A stretch of DNA of 64,000 nt, taken from contig JARBJD010000031.1 in the NCBI GenBank assembly GCA_033064195.1, positions 186,001 to 250,000 of the forward strand, in the 5' to 3' direction. The first letter of the stretch is position 1. Each line of letters begins with the position of its first letter. The translations under genes and the position numbers were made by a program. Source of the stretch: Blattamonas nauphoetae (lineage: Eukaryota > Preaxostyla > Oxymonadida). Of this stretch, positions 44,479 to 57,325 are shown one piece after another. A model generated the notes under the pieces. That model searched no databases. It had not been told where the DNA came from and saw only the letters and a program-made list of their open reading frames with translations.

Positions 44479-47400
44479 TCAACCAAGTCCACGATTGCCA
44501 GTTCCGAGATGCAGGTCCTTCCCCCCTTCTTTCGCCACACCCTCCTTCGTCGAGAAGAAGGAAGACAACTCGGCCAGCGACGCCCTGTCCACCGGCTCCA
44601 TCTGCACACACCGCCCGATCATCTCTGCCAGGTCCTTGTCCTCCACCAGCCCCAAGTTCGGCTGGACGCCCAGCACTCCCTGCCGGCCTGCATTCATCGC
44701 ATCAAACTCTCTGAACGGCACTTGGCCCGTGTCGATCTCCCACAGCACAAGGCCAAGACTAAAAACTGACGCTTGCGAGACGTTCACGTTGGTTTTCTTG
44801 GATTGGACTTCCGGCGCCTGCCAGCGGATCTCTTCGAACGCGGCGTTCTCGTTTTTTGGCTGTCCTGTCTCGTTCGAGTTAAGAGAAGGTTGGGATTGCT
44901 GTTGAGGCTGTGGAAAAAAAGAACAATTTGGGTCGTTTGGGAGGATTGTCTTCGTATCGGAAAGGGAGAGCGAATCAGGTTGAAGTTGTGGTTCGTTTTG
45001 CAGAGGAGCGATGACTGCCGACGGGAGAGGAAGACTCTCTCCCAGTTTCAGACACACTTTCTCGTTCTCGTCGAACATGACTCGATGCGACGACAGAAGG
45101 AGGAGCTGCTGCGACAGACGTTCAAATCGGAGAGTCTCCTTCACTGCCTCCACAATCTGGCGCATCACTGCTCGCTTGTCCAGCTCTCTCTTTTGGGACG
45201 GCGGGTGGAGACGGTTGTACAGAGTGTCCTTCGCCAGCACGGCTCGTTCTTCCAACACTGCGCCATTCGCATTCACCCCAACCACTCGCACCCACTCATA
45301 CCCATCGTTGCGAGAACCACTCGACGGAGCGTGAAGGGTCGATGGAGGATTCTCTGCTGACTCAGTTTTGATGTCGTGTTGGAGTTCTGTCCGATCCTCT
45401 GATCCTGCTTGAAACATGTCCATGTTCACATCCATCTTTTCGATGTTCTCGTCGAGTTCTTCCTGCGACACCAGCGTCGGCTTCTTTGCTGCCTTTTGCT
45501 TTCGACGACGCAAGCAGACAATCAGGATGAGGACGAAGAGGAGGACAGCCACCACTCCAACAATTGTCGGGATCGCCCATTTCATCGCTCGGCCTGCAGA
45601 CGCCTTGTTCATCGCAGCTTGCGAAGGACGGACGACGAAGCTGTTCGGCGATCGTTCGCCATCCCCAAACACCAGCCTGCCTTTCCATTCCATCTTTTTG
45701 TTCAACGTTGATGTCAGAGATTCCTCGGACACTTCCAGTTCGATCCGTGTTTCCGAGAAGGAGACAGTGGCGGGCGGGGAGAGGTCGATTTTTGCTGTCT
45801 CGACGGTGTCGGAGCTTCCTTCCTGGAAGACCTCCATTTTCAACCCACACGGAACGAATGTCGATCCAGCGATCTCAATGCTCAATGTCTTGTTCTTGTT
45901 TCTGGTGCTCTTGCTTGCCTTCGAGTCGAGTGAAGCGACGAAGAGAGGCGAGAGAAGGGCGTCTGTCCCATTCTTCACGGAGCATTCATCCGACGAGATC
46001 CAACAATGCGAAGACACAAACCCATCCCCTCCCGACAGGCTCTGAACCACCACACTTCCTCCACCCGAACACCGAACGTTCCGACGAACCGAAGGGAAGC
46101 GCTCGTTGTGTTGTGAGCATCCTTCAAACGAACACGTTGCCAGAGAGAGCGACCCACCGAGAATCCAGACCGTGCCTTGCGGGAGAGAGAAGAACGTCAC
46201 ACTGGTCAGCACAGCCTGACAATCGGACACTTCGAGGAGACCAGAAGACCAGCTGCACACATCTTCGTCATCGGTGTCGTTTTTCGTGTTGAGTTCGGAC
46301 GTTGGTTTTCCTTCGAATCGGCAGGTGTCGATGGACAGAAGACTGTCCTTCGTCTGTCCCGAGGCGGACAGGAAGCGGGCGAGGGATGAGCTGGTGAGAG
46401 TGACCTGATGGAATGCCGCGTGGACGAGGGAGGACAGAGTGAACGGAGTGGAGTCGAACAAAGGATCGGAGAACGTCGTGTTGTCGAGCGTGAATTCTCC
46501 TTGTTCGACTCTGACAAGCTCACAAGACATTGACGAGGAGGAAGAGAACGAGCAGCTTTGCAGGATCAGCTGACCCTGTCCAGAATGGAAGAGAACCTCG
46601 CAAGTGGCAGCCGACAGTTCGAATATTATTCGTGAAATTGTGAGAACATGTGTCGAATCGAATTTCGAATCCACAAAACTGCCCAGCCCAACAATTCGGA
46701 TTGTTCCTCGTCCGGAGTCTGGCTCAATCACCATGTCGTTCTGAGCAAACAGAAGCGGACTGGACAGAACGGTCTCGTTCTCCACAATCAGCGAATACTT
46801 CCCCTTTCCTTCCAAATGCGAGTGTGCCAGTTCGAGCGAGCGGCAGATCTTCGATTCTGTCCCACACCCATTCGAGTTCCTTCCTTCCGAGCCAGCGTGG
46901 ATCGTCAAGCCGCGGAACGGCAGAAGATAAAACAGAAGACTCACTTCGTGGAAGGCGGACTCGGCCGATTCGGAGTGGTCGATGCCGAATAGTGTGTTGT
47001 CGTTGGCTGGTGTGGAGAGAGAAGCGCAGGATTGTTCCCAGTTTGAGCCTTCAAGCAGCTCCTCGAATCCCCATCCTTCCAGAAAGACGAAGGATCCCTT
47101 CTTTGAGTGACCACATGAACAGGACGGGAGGAACGTGGCGTTGATGGTGAGAGAGGACGAAGGAATGTCTTCTTCGCAGGAAAGCGAGAAGACCCCTCCA
47201 TCTTCGTCAGACGAGCAGGAATCGAACGAACACGATTGGACGGAGACGAACGAGGTGAAATGAAGAGAGCCAGACACAATCGAGCCAGGGTTGGTTGAGT
47301 GGAAGGAGGCAAAAGAACACGACACGATGGAGAGCGAACCAGCGGAGGAGAGTGTCATCAGAGAGCGGCTGAATGAGGAGAGTGTTGTGGTGAAGGCGAG

Positions 47401-50400
47401 TGAGTGGAATCTGAGAATATTGCGAGTGATCGTCACTTTTCCATTATCCTTCACTTTCACTGATTTTGGTGTGTCCTGCCCCATCATCGTTAGATCGGTC
47501 CTGTCGCTGAGAAGTTCAAAGTTTATCTCAGTTTCATCTTGAACGATGACCACGTTCGTTTCACTCTCACTCAGGTGCGACAGACTTGTCTGCAGAGTTT
47601 GGCATGGAGTGGTGCTTCTCCCACATCCCCTCACATCTTTCCCGTTGCTCCTCACCTCCGTCGATGGTCCTTCGAGATCCAACAGATACACAAGAAGAGT
47701 CGTCGACTCGAAAGGCGTCCCTGCTTCAGAGCGGTCTTCTCCCCAGAGACAACCTTCGTTGTCTTCCCCAAATGTGGAAGGGTGGCTGTTCGTCCACTGC
47801 GACGAGACAATCAGACTGGACAACGTGCTTCCCCAGACGAACACATCATGTCCCCTCCCTTCGGCCGTGTTCCTCTCGTCTCCACATCCAAAAGTGACCG
47901 AAGTGAACGAATAGTGCGAATGGCTCGTCGTCGAAGTCAGATCCAGAAACACAGCTCCGCCATCCCCGTCCGACGAGTGGCACTGTTTGAACGACACACT
48001 GCTCAGCGAGAGAGTCTTGTCTGCTCCGAGTGTGGCGTGGATGGCTGGGCCAGAGTGAGTCGAGCGGATGGAAACAAAATCGCAGGAATCAACCGACAGA
48101 GAACCACCGTTCACTTCGAAGAACGATTTCGAGAACGATGAGAAGGACACCGTGAAGATCAAATTCACTAAAGTCAGCTTTCCTCCGTCCACAATCACAT
48201 TCTCGTCTCCGGTGATTTGGAGTGTCATCCGATCTGATCCGTGTCCTTCCCATTTCACTTCTTTCGACGTTGACAGTGTCGAGGAGAGAGGAATGTCGCT
48301 CAGAAACAGGACGACGATGTCATCAGCACCAGCTGAGCTTTCTCGAACGAGAGCATTCCCGACAGAAAGAGAAGAACACGGCAGCTTGACGTTTCCGCAG
48401 AACGACGAGTCGACTGGGCTCTGAGCAAGAACCCCAACTGTCCCGCCAGAATAAGGATGCCACAGATACAACAGCGACCCTTCCACTCCGCCCACTTCTT
48501 CAAACCAGCACGCTGCCAGTTCTGTCGCTGAGAAGAAATGAGAGTCATTGGCTGGAGTGAGCAGAGACGCGAGCTGAACACTCGACAAGTTGATCAGAGA
48601 TCGTTCAGCAGCGACTGTGGCGATGAACATGTCGTTTCCCTTCCCCTCTGCCTCATTCATCTCCTCGCCCAGTCCAAACGAGGCTGCCCCAATTTCGAAT
48701 GACCCTGTTCCGATTCGGCCAGCCAAGTCGACACTCAGCCCTCCTCCATTCGTCTTCGCCGTGCATCGTCTGAAAGAGCAGGCAGAGTCGATTCGGAACG
48801 ACCCTTCCGACACAACCACTCGCACAGCGCCTCCCTCGCCGACTGAAGATGAGCACGAGACGAAGGCACAGCTTGTGATCGACACTGTTTGGGCAATGCC
48901 GACACTCACAGACAGAACTGACCCGCCGAGCGAGGAGGATGTGTGGATGGCGTTGAATGCGGATTCATCGAGCGAGACAGACAAGAAACTTGTGGAGAGT
49001 GAGAAGAGGGGATCAGAAGACAGATCAATCGAGGAGAACGACGAGGCTGAGATGACAAGCGAGCCAGATGTGATTGAGACGAAAGGTGAGGAGAGTGTGG
49101 ACGATCCGAGTGAACTCCCATCCACTTCACATCCCTTCACCGTCAGTCCGTTTGCTGAAGACACGAACGAGGCTCCAGCCAGAGGGATCAGTGTCAGGTC
49201 AATCAGAGCGAGGCGACCCGTGCTGACTGTGAACAGATCTGTCGCTTCGGCTGCCTGCCCACACAAACTCGTCTTCGGCATGTCTCCTTCCTTCTCCCCG
49301 CAAATCGTGATGGACTTGTTTCCGATTGAGATTGGGCTGATCGTGTGGATCTCGTCCAGAAGCGTCATTGTCTGCATTTCTGTCGCCGTTCTAGCCTCGT
49401 TCTCTGCGATGCACTGCGACACCACATACTCCACACTCTGGCATTTCTTCTCCCAAAGACCACACACTTCCTCGTCCACACCGGATGAGGTCACTTTCCA
49501 GTTGGGGAAGGGAAGGCCGAGAAGATTGCCTGAATAGATATGTGGTTGGTGAGAGGTGGAGAAACAATCGACAAGGTTTCCATTCCCGTTCATGACAAGA
49601 TCAACCACTTCTCCGTCGAGAAGATTGGTGACTTCACACCCAACAAATGTCACGTTCGACAAGGACTGTTCAGAGTAGGAATACATCGAGATGATCCATC
49701 GTAAGCGAGATGAGCAATGGAAGAAGTGACAGTTTGTGATGTGGACAACCGAAAATACTTCCACTGCAGCTGTGTACGATGAATTTGACGCACATCGATC
49801 AAACAGACAATTCGAAAGTGTGTTAACTGCAGTGGACAGAAACGCCATGACTCCGACTGGTCCACCTGACGAGCACCGATCGAATGTGCAGTTCTGGATT
49901 TGTGAGTGTTCGTCACCAGAAAATCTGAAAGCGCCATTGTGCATGGACGCTTCACAAAGAATGCATTTTGTGTTGGAAATTTAGAAGTGAAATGTTGTGT
50001 GATTTGAAAACACAATGCTGGCAATCACGGCTGAACAGGAGGTAAACGTGCAGCGTTGGATTGCCAGCGAACCTCCCTCGCTGTTGACTCTGCAAAAAGC
50101 CCCATAGCGATTGGTTGATAGCGAGGTGAAAGAAGAATCTTGGACAAGGACGGATTGGTCTGGATGTCCACCCATCCAAAGAAAAGCACCACCAGGATGA
50201 GTGGATACGTCGGGGCTCGTTTGAGAGACAGCAGAAACAACAAGATGATCGAAGAGGACAGAACTAGATCCGCTGATCACAACTATTGAGGCATCGCGAA
50301 GATTTATCAATCGAATATCCATATTTTTCATTGTTAGTGTTGAATCTGTGATTTGGAAGAGCGATACAGTGAATTCTTGATCTGTAAAGGTAAAGTGCGT

Positions 50401-50823
50401 CTTTGATAATTGGAGGTTCGAATTCTCAGTCAGGGTTGCGACTGGGGTTGTTGTATCAGTGTGAGAAAACGACTCTTCTCCTACGAAGAGTGTTTCCGAA
50501 TTGGAGAGAGACCATGGCGGAGCAGCGACATTGCTCGATTGGAAACATGAGCCAGAAAGAGTTGGTGACGTTACTTGATATTTAGGCGGTGATGGAGTCG
50601 AAAACTCGTTGTTTTCTGGCAAATGGGAACTGGAATCAATGGGGGAAGATTTTTGGGCTTCAATCTTGTTGTGAAGAGTCTTCGTGAGATCTTGATAATG
50701 AAAAGGTCTGGTGGAAGTGTCAGACGGTCGTAAATCGAGAGAAATTGGTGGAACTGAATGTGATGATGGAATAGGTGATGTGAATGACGATATGATACAG
50801 AAGAAATAAAGAAATGGCCCCAT
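44479..50823 (-). CDS. Giant beta-helix receptor with pseudokinase tail
   Basis: About 2085 aa, one intron (49925-50011). A signal peptide (GPFLYFFCIISSFTSPIPSS) leads into a huge ectodomain of parallel beta-helix type: many Ser/Thr/Val-rich coils with recurring C.F..C.S..GG motifs (IQNCTFDRCSSGG; ITSCAFVSCSSSVGEGGA; VQSCSFDSCSSDEDGG). Four modules begin with a CG...C.S(L/V) signature: CGLWEKKCQSV, CGNVKLPCSSL, CGRSTTPCQTL, CGTESKICRSL. A single span (AIPTIVGVVAVLLFVLILIV, about 1716-1740) precedes a basic stop-transfer. The cytosolic part is kinase-like: IRWQAPEV and VFSLGLVLWEIDTG with the VPFREFD helix. It lacks a P-loop, the HRD loop (SSHRVMFDEN) and DFG (KLGES), so it is a pseudokinase. 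This architecture is known from oxymonads; its function is unknown. Confidence 0.9.
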
Positions 50824-50991
50824 TGGTGCGAGATCTGACCATTTTTAGGAGTCTGCACATTTATGATTCGTGACGATCTCGGATCTAACCATCTCTCGTT
50901 TCTCTTCCTCTTGTTTTGACGAAACAAGTTAATTGTGATTGAAACGAAATGAGAAAGCATGGGGGGGTTTGGTTTCCAACCGATGTTTTCA

Positions 50992-52267
50992 TTACTTCTG
51001 TTCCTGTTCGGAAGGAGTGTCTTCTGATGAGTCTTTGACAGGTTGAGTCTCGTTCTGAGCTGGCTCAACCATCTCGCTCGTCGCCTCTTTTGGAGCTTCA
51101 GTTGGTGTTTCTTGTGTGTCAGTGTCGCTCTGTGGGATGTCAAACAGAGGAGGCGGGAACGAAGGCGGAATCTCTTCGCAGAATCGGATTTCCTTGACAC
51201 AGTCAAAGAATCCCGGAATGCGCATCAGACGATCGTCGGGTGTCGCAGGAAGCTTCGCGAGAAACCGAGTGGAGCCGCCGAGACGAGAGAGGTGGAGGAC
51301 AGGAAGGACCCACTCTCCAAAGTCTGTGTTCGCGTTTGTCTCAATCAGCTTGCTTGCATCAAGCCCGCGACGGTATCCTCCTCTTCGGAACTTGGTGTTG
51401 ATGAAAGTGGCATGGAGTTTCACAGGCTCGTCGGTGCGTTGTTCTTCAACGTGGATTCCGTGCGACTTGCAGCGTTCTCGAAGGAGAGCTGGAAAAATAG
51501 AGACAAAATCCATCAAATACCAGCAATTTCTTGGACAGCATTATAAGCATTCGTTCGTTCAACGTTCACGTAAACGACATTTGCGTTGCTGGTGTTTGTC
51601 TGCATTGCGCTTAAGCCGATCATATGAACATGCAAGGGTTGTCCATTGATGATAGTGTTGAACTCTTGCTGTGCGTCTTCAAGAATCTTGATCGCTGTCT
51701 GTTCTTCCTCATCAGAGAGTATTTGTGCCATGAGAAGAGTAAAATGGTGCTTTTGTGTTGGATAAAAGATGCTCCTATCCATTCCCTTCGCTTTTTGATA
51801 GAGTTTCAGGGTTTGTTCTTTGAAACTTGTCAGTGTCTCAATGTATCCAGGGCAGATCGAGAGAGGAATATTGAAGAAGTGCGTAAAGCCCAACTTCTTT
51901 CGAAGACGATCATGCATTTCACTCACTGATTTCCCACAACGGCGAACGTGTTGTTCAGATGGGCCTTTTACTATGAGGCGATGCTTTTCAGTCACAGGAC
52001 TTGAATCAATGATTGAACAACCTGTAGAGTTCTCAAGCTGCTTTTTCCAGTTTATCTCGCGAGACAGATCATGTTTGAGAGCCTGAACAATAACAGAAAA
52101 TAGTGTATTACATCAGTGAACATCATTTCCAGCTCAAATTGACCAGGGTCAATTTGACGAACTTCAATGAATCGAGGGTCTTCAATCGGAGTCTCATCTG
52201 GTTGTGAACCATCTGTAGAAGACGATTCAGGTAAAGATGGTGTGTATGATGTAATCATTTTGGACAT
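50992..52267 (-). CDS. ASCC1: ASCC1 homologue (KH plus 2H ligase-like domain)
   Basis: ASCC1 is a subunit of the ASC-1 complex, linked to alkylation-damage repair, transcription and RNA metabolism. The N-terminal KH domain (LKHDLSREINWKKQLENSTG to EKHRLIVKGPSEQHVRR) precedes an AKAP7/2H phosphoesterase domain. That domain has the two H-x-T motifs, HFTLLMAQIL and KLHATFIN, preceded by FTHFFNIPL. The family feature LHVHMIGLSAM is present. Introns are 52083-52111 (29 bases) and 51489-51520 (32 bases); neither is frame-neutral, so both are needed. The product is about 404 aa, near the human length, with a Glu/Pro/Thr-rich tail as the only extension. Confidence 0.9.
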
Positions 52268-52636
52268 TCAGCGATGTGAAAGTGATCGTCCCACTAATAG
52301 TGCGATCATCTCAGAGTGTTGTCCAATGGAGATCCAATCACATCGAAACTGGAATTTTCCCGTTATGCAATAATCATTGATTCATTCCGAAAATTCCGAT
52401 CGTGATACCTGGTTCGTTATGTCGTTTTGACGTGTGACAAAAATTTGTACAGCACTTATCGAGAAGGTATCATCATATCGTCTTGAAATGAATGTCAGTA
52501 TGGAAATCATTTATATACTGGAGCAAGAGCAGTAGAGAAAGAAGCAAGGTTTATCCAACTGCCCTCGATCCAAACCAAAAAAACTGGAAAACAATCCTGT
52601 CAAAGAAGAAAGCTGATTGTACGATCTGCGATAAAA
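52268..52636. other. Intergenic, no gene seen
   Basis: 369 AT-rich bases between the ASCC1 start and the copine stop, both on the minus strand. A 124-codon plus-strand frame at 52492-52866 runs antisense into the copine end and has no recognisable content. Confidence 0.4.
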
Positions 52637-55199
52637 CTACTCCACACGAACGACAGGCTCAGTGGTATTCTGAATTTTGTCCGTTTGATCAGACTGTGGC
52701 GTCGAATCTTCATTATGGGCTGGCTCAGATCCTGGACTCTCCACACTGGCATGCACTGTATCCACTGCAGGCGTGTGATGTGGTTCTGTGGGCAGCTCTG
52801 TCGCGAGAGGAAGGTCTTTTGGGACAGCAGAGAGCATCTGCGGAGGGACGTGCTGGAACTCGATGAGAGGCTCGCCCATCGGCGACTCCTCTCCTCTCGT
52901 CGACGGAGTGTGGGACGAGGTCGGCCTCGGTTGGGGTTCCTTTGGAAGGGATGGAGTGAGCTGCGGACTGATCATCTGCGAGGCACTGGTCTCCTCTGCT
53001 CCCGATGCTTGGAGGCAGTCCTCGGGAGTGAGTCCATACTGCTGGAAGTACGCCTCCACCTGCGACGGGATTCGCTCCAAAAGGGCGCGAGACAGTTCAT
53101 CGCTCGTCCGCCCAGCGTAGTCAGAGAAGGCGATGAAGTGCACCATGTCTCGCCGCATCCGATCGCCCGTCGAGGAGATGATGGGGATCAACTGCGAGTC
53201 CAGAATCCGCATTTCTGAGAAGTCCTCCTCATCGCCGATCCCAACCACGATGATCGAGAGAGGGAGCTCGGAGTATTGCACGAGCTTGTCCACCGTCGTC
53301 TGCAGGTCTGTCACGTTCCCGTCTGTCAGCAGGAGGAGGATGCCGTAGTGGAAAGGCCGCTTCTGCCCTCGCTCGTTTTTGGGGGACAGGACAGCCATCA
53401 CGTCGAGGACTTGCGAGAGGATTGTCGGTCCGTTCAGTTTGACGTGTCGGAGCGCGTATTTGTACGCTTTGATGACGCCGTCGATACCGGGGACGAGGGG
53501 GTTGGCGGGATTCATGTTGAGAGGGAAGCAGTGCGACACAATGTTCTTCCCCGGGATGAGTGCACCGAAGCCGAAGACGGGGTAGAGGTTGTCTGTGTCG
53601 TAGTTTGTGATGACCGAAATGGAGCGGATGACTTGCAGGTACTCGTTCTCCTCCCAATCGTAGTCGTCGTCCTCGTCCCTTCCCGTGAAGCCCTGTTGCG
53701 ACGCACTGTCCAGTCGAGAGTGGACGCTGCGCGGATGAGCGAAGGTCTCGCTGTCACTCGACGACGACGACATGTCCGAGTCCTCGTCGAACTTGTCCTT
53801 CTCGTGGAAGTAGTGGAGAGAGTTCGGGTTCGACGGGTCGCCGTTGGAGAGTGTGAAGTCGATGGCAAACACGACCTGGATTTCGAGGTTGTTTCGGATG
53901 AAGTCGAGGAAGGAGTATCTGTTCTCCTTCGACAGCGAGACCAGCGACAGGCTGCCGATCCGCTTCGCTGGGAGATGCTCCGGAGACGACGACGGTTTCA
54001 GTGCTTTTTCGTCGCGAATCTGACCCTGCTCGCGAGAGACAACACTGTTGGCGTGTGTCAACCGCTCCAGTTTGAAGATGTGCTCATCGGTGAGAGCGTA
54101 GAGAGGGACAACGGCTGATCGGTCAAAGATAGTGTTCTTCCGGTGCCCCTCCTTCTTCTCCGATCCTTCTTTAACTGATTGTGTGCGTTCTTCCATCTCT
54201 TTCCCCGAAGCCTTCAACCACGTGTCCAATTCTTGGAGGTTTGTGTCGCAGAACGCGATGTGTTTCTTCTCAGAGTGTTTATTCAATGAAGTCACTCGAA
54301 TTCGAAAGACTCTCTCATTATTTCCCTCACAAAGTCGACCATATGGTGCCTGAAACGCAAAGAGTATGAAAATATCATCGATCATACAACGACAGTTCCA
54401 AAATCAGAGGACAATTTTGGATCAAATAAATCAGATGAAGCGATGACTTTTCTGGAACCATCATCTGAAAATATGAGTTAATTCAGATGTACAAACCTCG
54501 AACTTTCATGAGGGTGCAGAAGAGGGAAACACAATCTTTCGAAAGTTTCAGATCACGGAGTCGAAATTCTGCCCCAATGTTGATACCAAAAGATCGTACT
54601 TCATCAAATGTGAGCCAAACTTTGGCATTCAATTCTGTGTCGTCAGGCGCAATCTACAAACAACTAATTGAGGAAATGGCTGACCAGATTCTGAATAACC
54701 CTGCGTTGCGAATCTTTCAAGAGTGTAAGCAAATCAAGATGAATTGACCCAATCCATTCTTGAGCTTTGGGATTATTTTCTTGATACATGTCAGTGATAC
54801 GATAAACGCTAAAGATGAGTGGTTGGCTTGATGGTTGTTTAGAAGAAGTCGAGAAATAGAAGAGCATACACTTGGTCGAATTTATAATCGATAAAAAATG
54901 GTGAAACAAAGATAGGATTGTAATTGTTTTCGACAATTTCCGTAGAGTTGACAGGAATCCAGTCTTCTTCTCCAGCTGAATGAATAATGGAATATATGAA
55001 ACAAAAACAATAGGAAACTCTCAGTTGTCTCTGGAATATACATTACCACACGAAACCGTTCCGAATCAACACTTGGATCTAGAATAAATGAATCGCGAAG
55101 AAAAGAGAGACTTGGAGGAAGATTCAGGCATTGGACCTGTATTTCAATTCGATTATTTTGTTGTACTGATGCTGTTTGTGGATGCTTTTGGGAAGACAT
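52637..55199 (-). CDS. Copine (two C2 domains plus copine A domain)
   Basis: Copines are calcium-dependent phospholipid-binding proteins that carry client proteins to membranes. The two N-terminal C2 domains are spread over six exons (introns 54976-55018, 54809-54869, 54654-54699, 54465-54496 and 54350-54390). C2A starts NRIEIQVQCLNLP and ends around YRITDMYQENNPKAQEW. C2B runs AKVWLTFDEVRSFGINIGAE to RVFRIRVTSLNKH. The von Willebrand A-type copine domain has the family core FLDFIRNNLEIQVVFAIDFT, LSNGDPSNPNSLHYF, YPV-FGFGALIPG, SHCFPLNMNPANPL and GPTILSQVLDVMA. An acidic Ser-rich insertion (DEDSDMSSSSSDSE) splits the A domain. The Pro/Thr-rich C-terminal tail is specific to this protein. About 779 aa. 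Confidence 0.93.
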
Positions 55200-57325
55200 C
55201 CGTGATAATTGTGTACAATAGTCAGATGGACGTGAAAGTCACACAATGGGTCCCTTCACCGAATTGGGCAAAATTTTGACAATTTAGACAGTGGACCTGT
55301 CGCAATCCGAACCCATAGTTGCATGACAGACACTCCTGTCGCTAATTCGATTTCGCAGTTTCTTTCACGACTCCCTTTTTTCACATACGACACACTTGTT
55401 TCACAAGCCTGCGAACCTGTTCGAAATGAAATTATTAAGGGTGAATGATCAACCGGATCTGAACATAGAGTTGGTTGATGTGTTGAATAAGACTGTGTCT
55501 GATTCTTGAATCCGAGAAAAACCTGCTGGTGCCGTGATATGCTCCTTTGTGTCAGTTATTCCGCTTAACTTGTCATTCATCGAGTGGCCTTCTTCGTTCT
55601 GATTCTGACGTAAGCATTCCTTCCTTTCCTTCTTTCGACCGTTTACCTTCCACAGTCTCATGAAATATGGTGATGCGTTGCGGCGAGTATCATGTTTGAG
55701 ATTGGGGTGAGTTGGATGTGATTTCGTGCATTTCGAGCTTGTGATATGCTGACTTTGATATCATGCCTTGAAGGAAAACACATATATTCATGTTGTTGTG
55801 AAGATTCAGATCGTAAACAGTGAAATTCCGAAAAATTCTCAGCTTCGTGCAGAATGGAGCGAGACCTGTCTGCACTGGAGAGAAAAACCAATAATATTCT
55901 TAAAATAGACTATAGCAAACTGTTTGTGTTCAGGAAGGTGACAGGACAGACTGAAATCGTTGAAAATACGAGATGAAGAGAGTTGGATTCAGAGAGCTGA
56001 TTTTGGCATGCATCAAAGATGTTCTAACGTATTTTCAGGTTGAATATATCATTTATTCTGGAAAATGAAGGGATAGCATAGAAAAGATATACATGAAACA
56101 CCGTCTAACTGCCTGTTCACATCGTGATTGTGAGTCAGAATGGTGAACGATTGATGATGATAGAGTTGGATTAAATGTGGGAAGACAGCGGTGAGTCCAA
56201 CATGAAAGCTGTTGACGTATGTTTGGAGAACAAATTTGACTGGAGTCGTCTGGAAAATCGACCGTTTTCAGTGTCATGCACTTTCTGTGTTGACTGGTTC
56301 CAAAGAGAAAAACCGACAACAATGGTGGATGATATAGCAGTCCTCGTCTCCAACGAAGTGAAAACGAATCGAAAATACTGTTTTAAAAAAACCTAGTTTC
56401 GAAACGATGGGACCGTTTCGAAACGATTCAATCGTTTCGCCCAACACTACTCGGGAATTTAAGTGTGTTGAGTTTCGAAACGATAGACTCGTGTTGCGAC
56501 AGGTCCAGTAGTTTCTTTTTCACAAAAACCGGAGAAATTTTTTATTCATGAAATCGAGTGAAGTGAGTGAAGAAATGTTTACAAGGCCTTTTCAATCCAA
56601 GAATTGGCTCAGATTCTCTTGGGAGCCGCTGTTTTCTGGCATTGGTTTTCGTCTCTTTCTTTGAGAGGTTCTACATTGTGTAGAAGTGAGATGTGTATCA
56701 TGAATCATTTTAGTCAGGATTTATCTAACTATGGTCAATTTTGGAGGCCGAATGGACGACACCATAGAAGATAGAGGATGGATTTCTTTTTTCACAACCC
56801 ATTCCCAACACCTCCATCCTAGAGATCTAATCCAAAAAAAGTGGTTCAATGAGTCGAAAAATGTGATGGAAGACAATTGAGACACATTACACCTCCGATT
56901 AAAGCATCTCAGATTGATCAAACCAAAGTGTCTAATTTGTCAAATTTTTGCGCAATTATTGCGCAAAGATGAAATTGTTTCCCATTTCAATCCTTGTTAA
57001 CGATGCCGACGTGTCAAAAAAGAACATAAAACTGGATGAAAAAGGTTATGGTGGAATAAAAACAGAGTTTTCAAAAAAGATAACAGTGTGTGCTTGAATA
57101 TGTATTGTGCCGGATCACCTGAATTTGTGTGTTGAGTCTTCACAGCGAGATTAGCCTTTCATCTGAACAAGTCCAACAAATGCTTCAGTTAAGGCCCAAG
57201 ATAAGAACAAAGTGAACGAGGAAACGTGATGAACTCTGAAAGATCATCAAATTCACCGTGAAGCTTGTTGTGGAAGAGATTGATCGAATCAATGAGTGTC
57301 AATACGATATGTATGCATGCTCCAT
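55200..57325. other. Gene-poor 2.1 kb, possible transposon remnant
   Basis: The longest stretch without a supported gene. Only short frames without homology are present, and no tRNA or known RNA. It holds the TTTCGAAACGAT repeat cluster at 56396-56484. The rest is AT-rich and may include the copine promoter and decayed mobile DNA. Confidence 0.45.
56396..56484. repeat. GTTTCGAAACGAT repeat cluster, hAT-like end?
   Basis: Three direct copies of GTTTCGAAACGAT (56396-56408, 56415-56427, 56472-56484) and an inverted partial copy (56431-56439), the last running into CCCAACACTA. Read on the minus strand, TAGTGTTGGGCGAAACGAT looks like the tip of a hAT-type DNA transposon with subterminal repeats. 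No partner end or transposase was found in the window. Confidence 0.4.

Noticed and set aside
44479-45850. Plus-strand frames opposite the receptor's kinase-like tail
   Set aside because: Several open frames lie antisense here, but the minus strand shows a membrane span, stop-transfer and kinase-fold motifs in one continuous frame.
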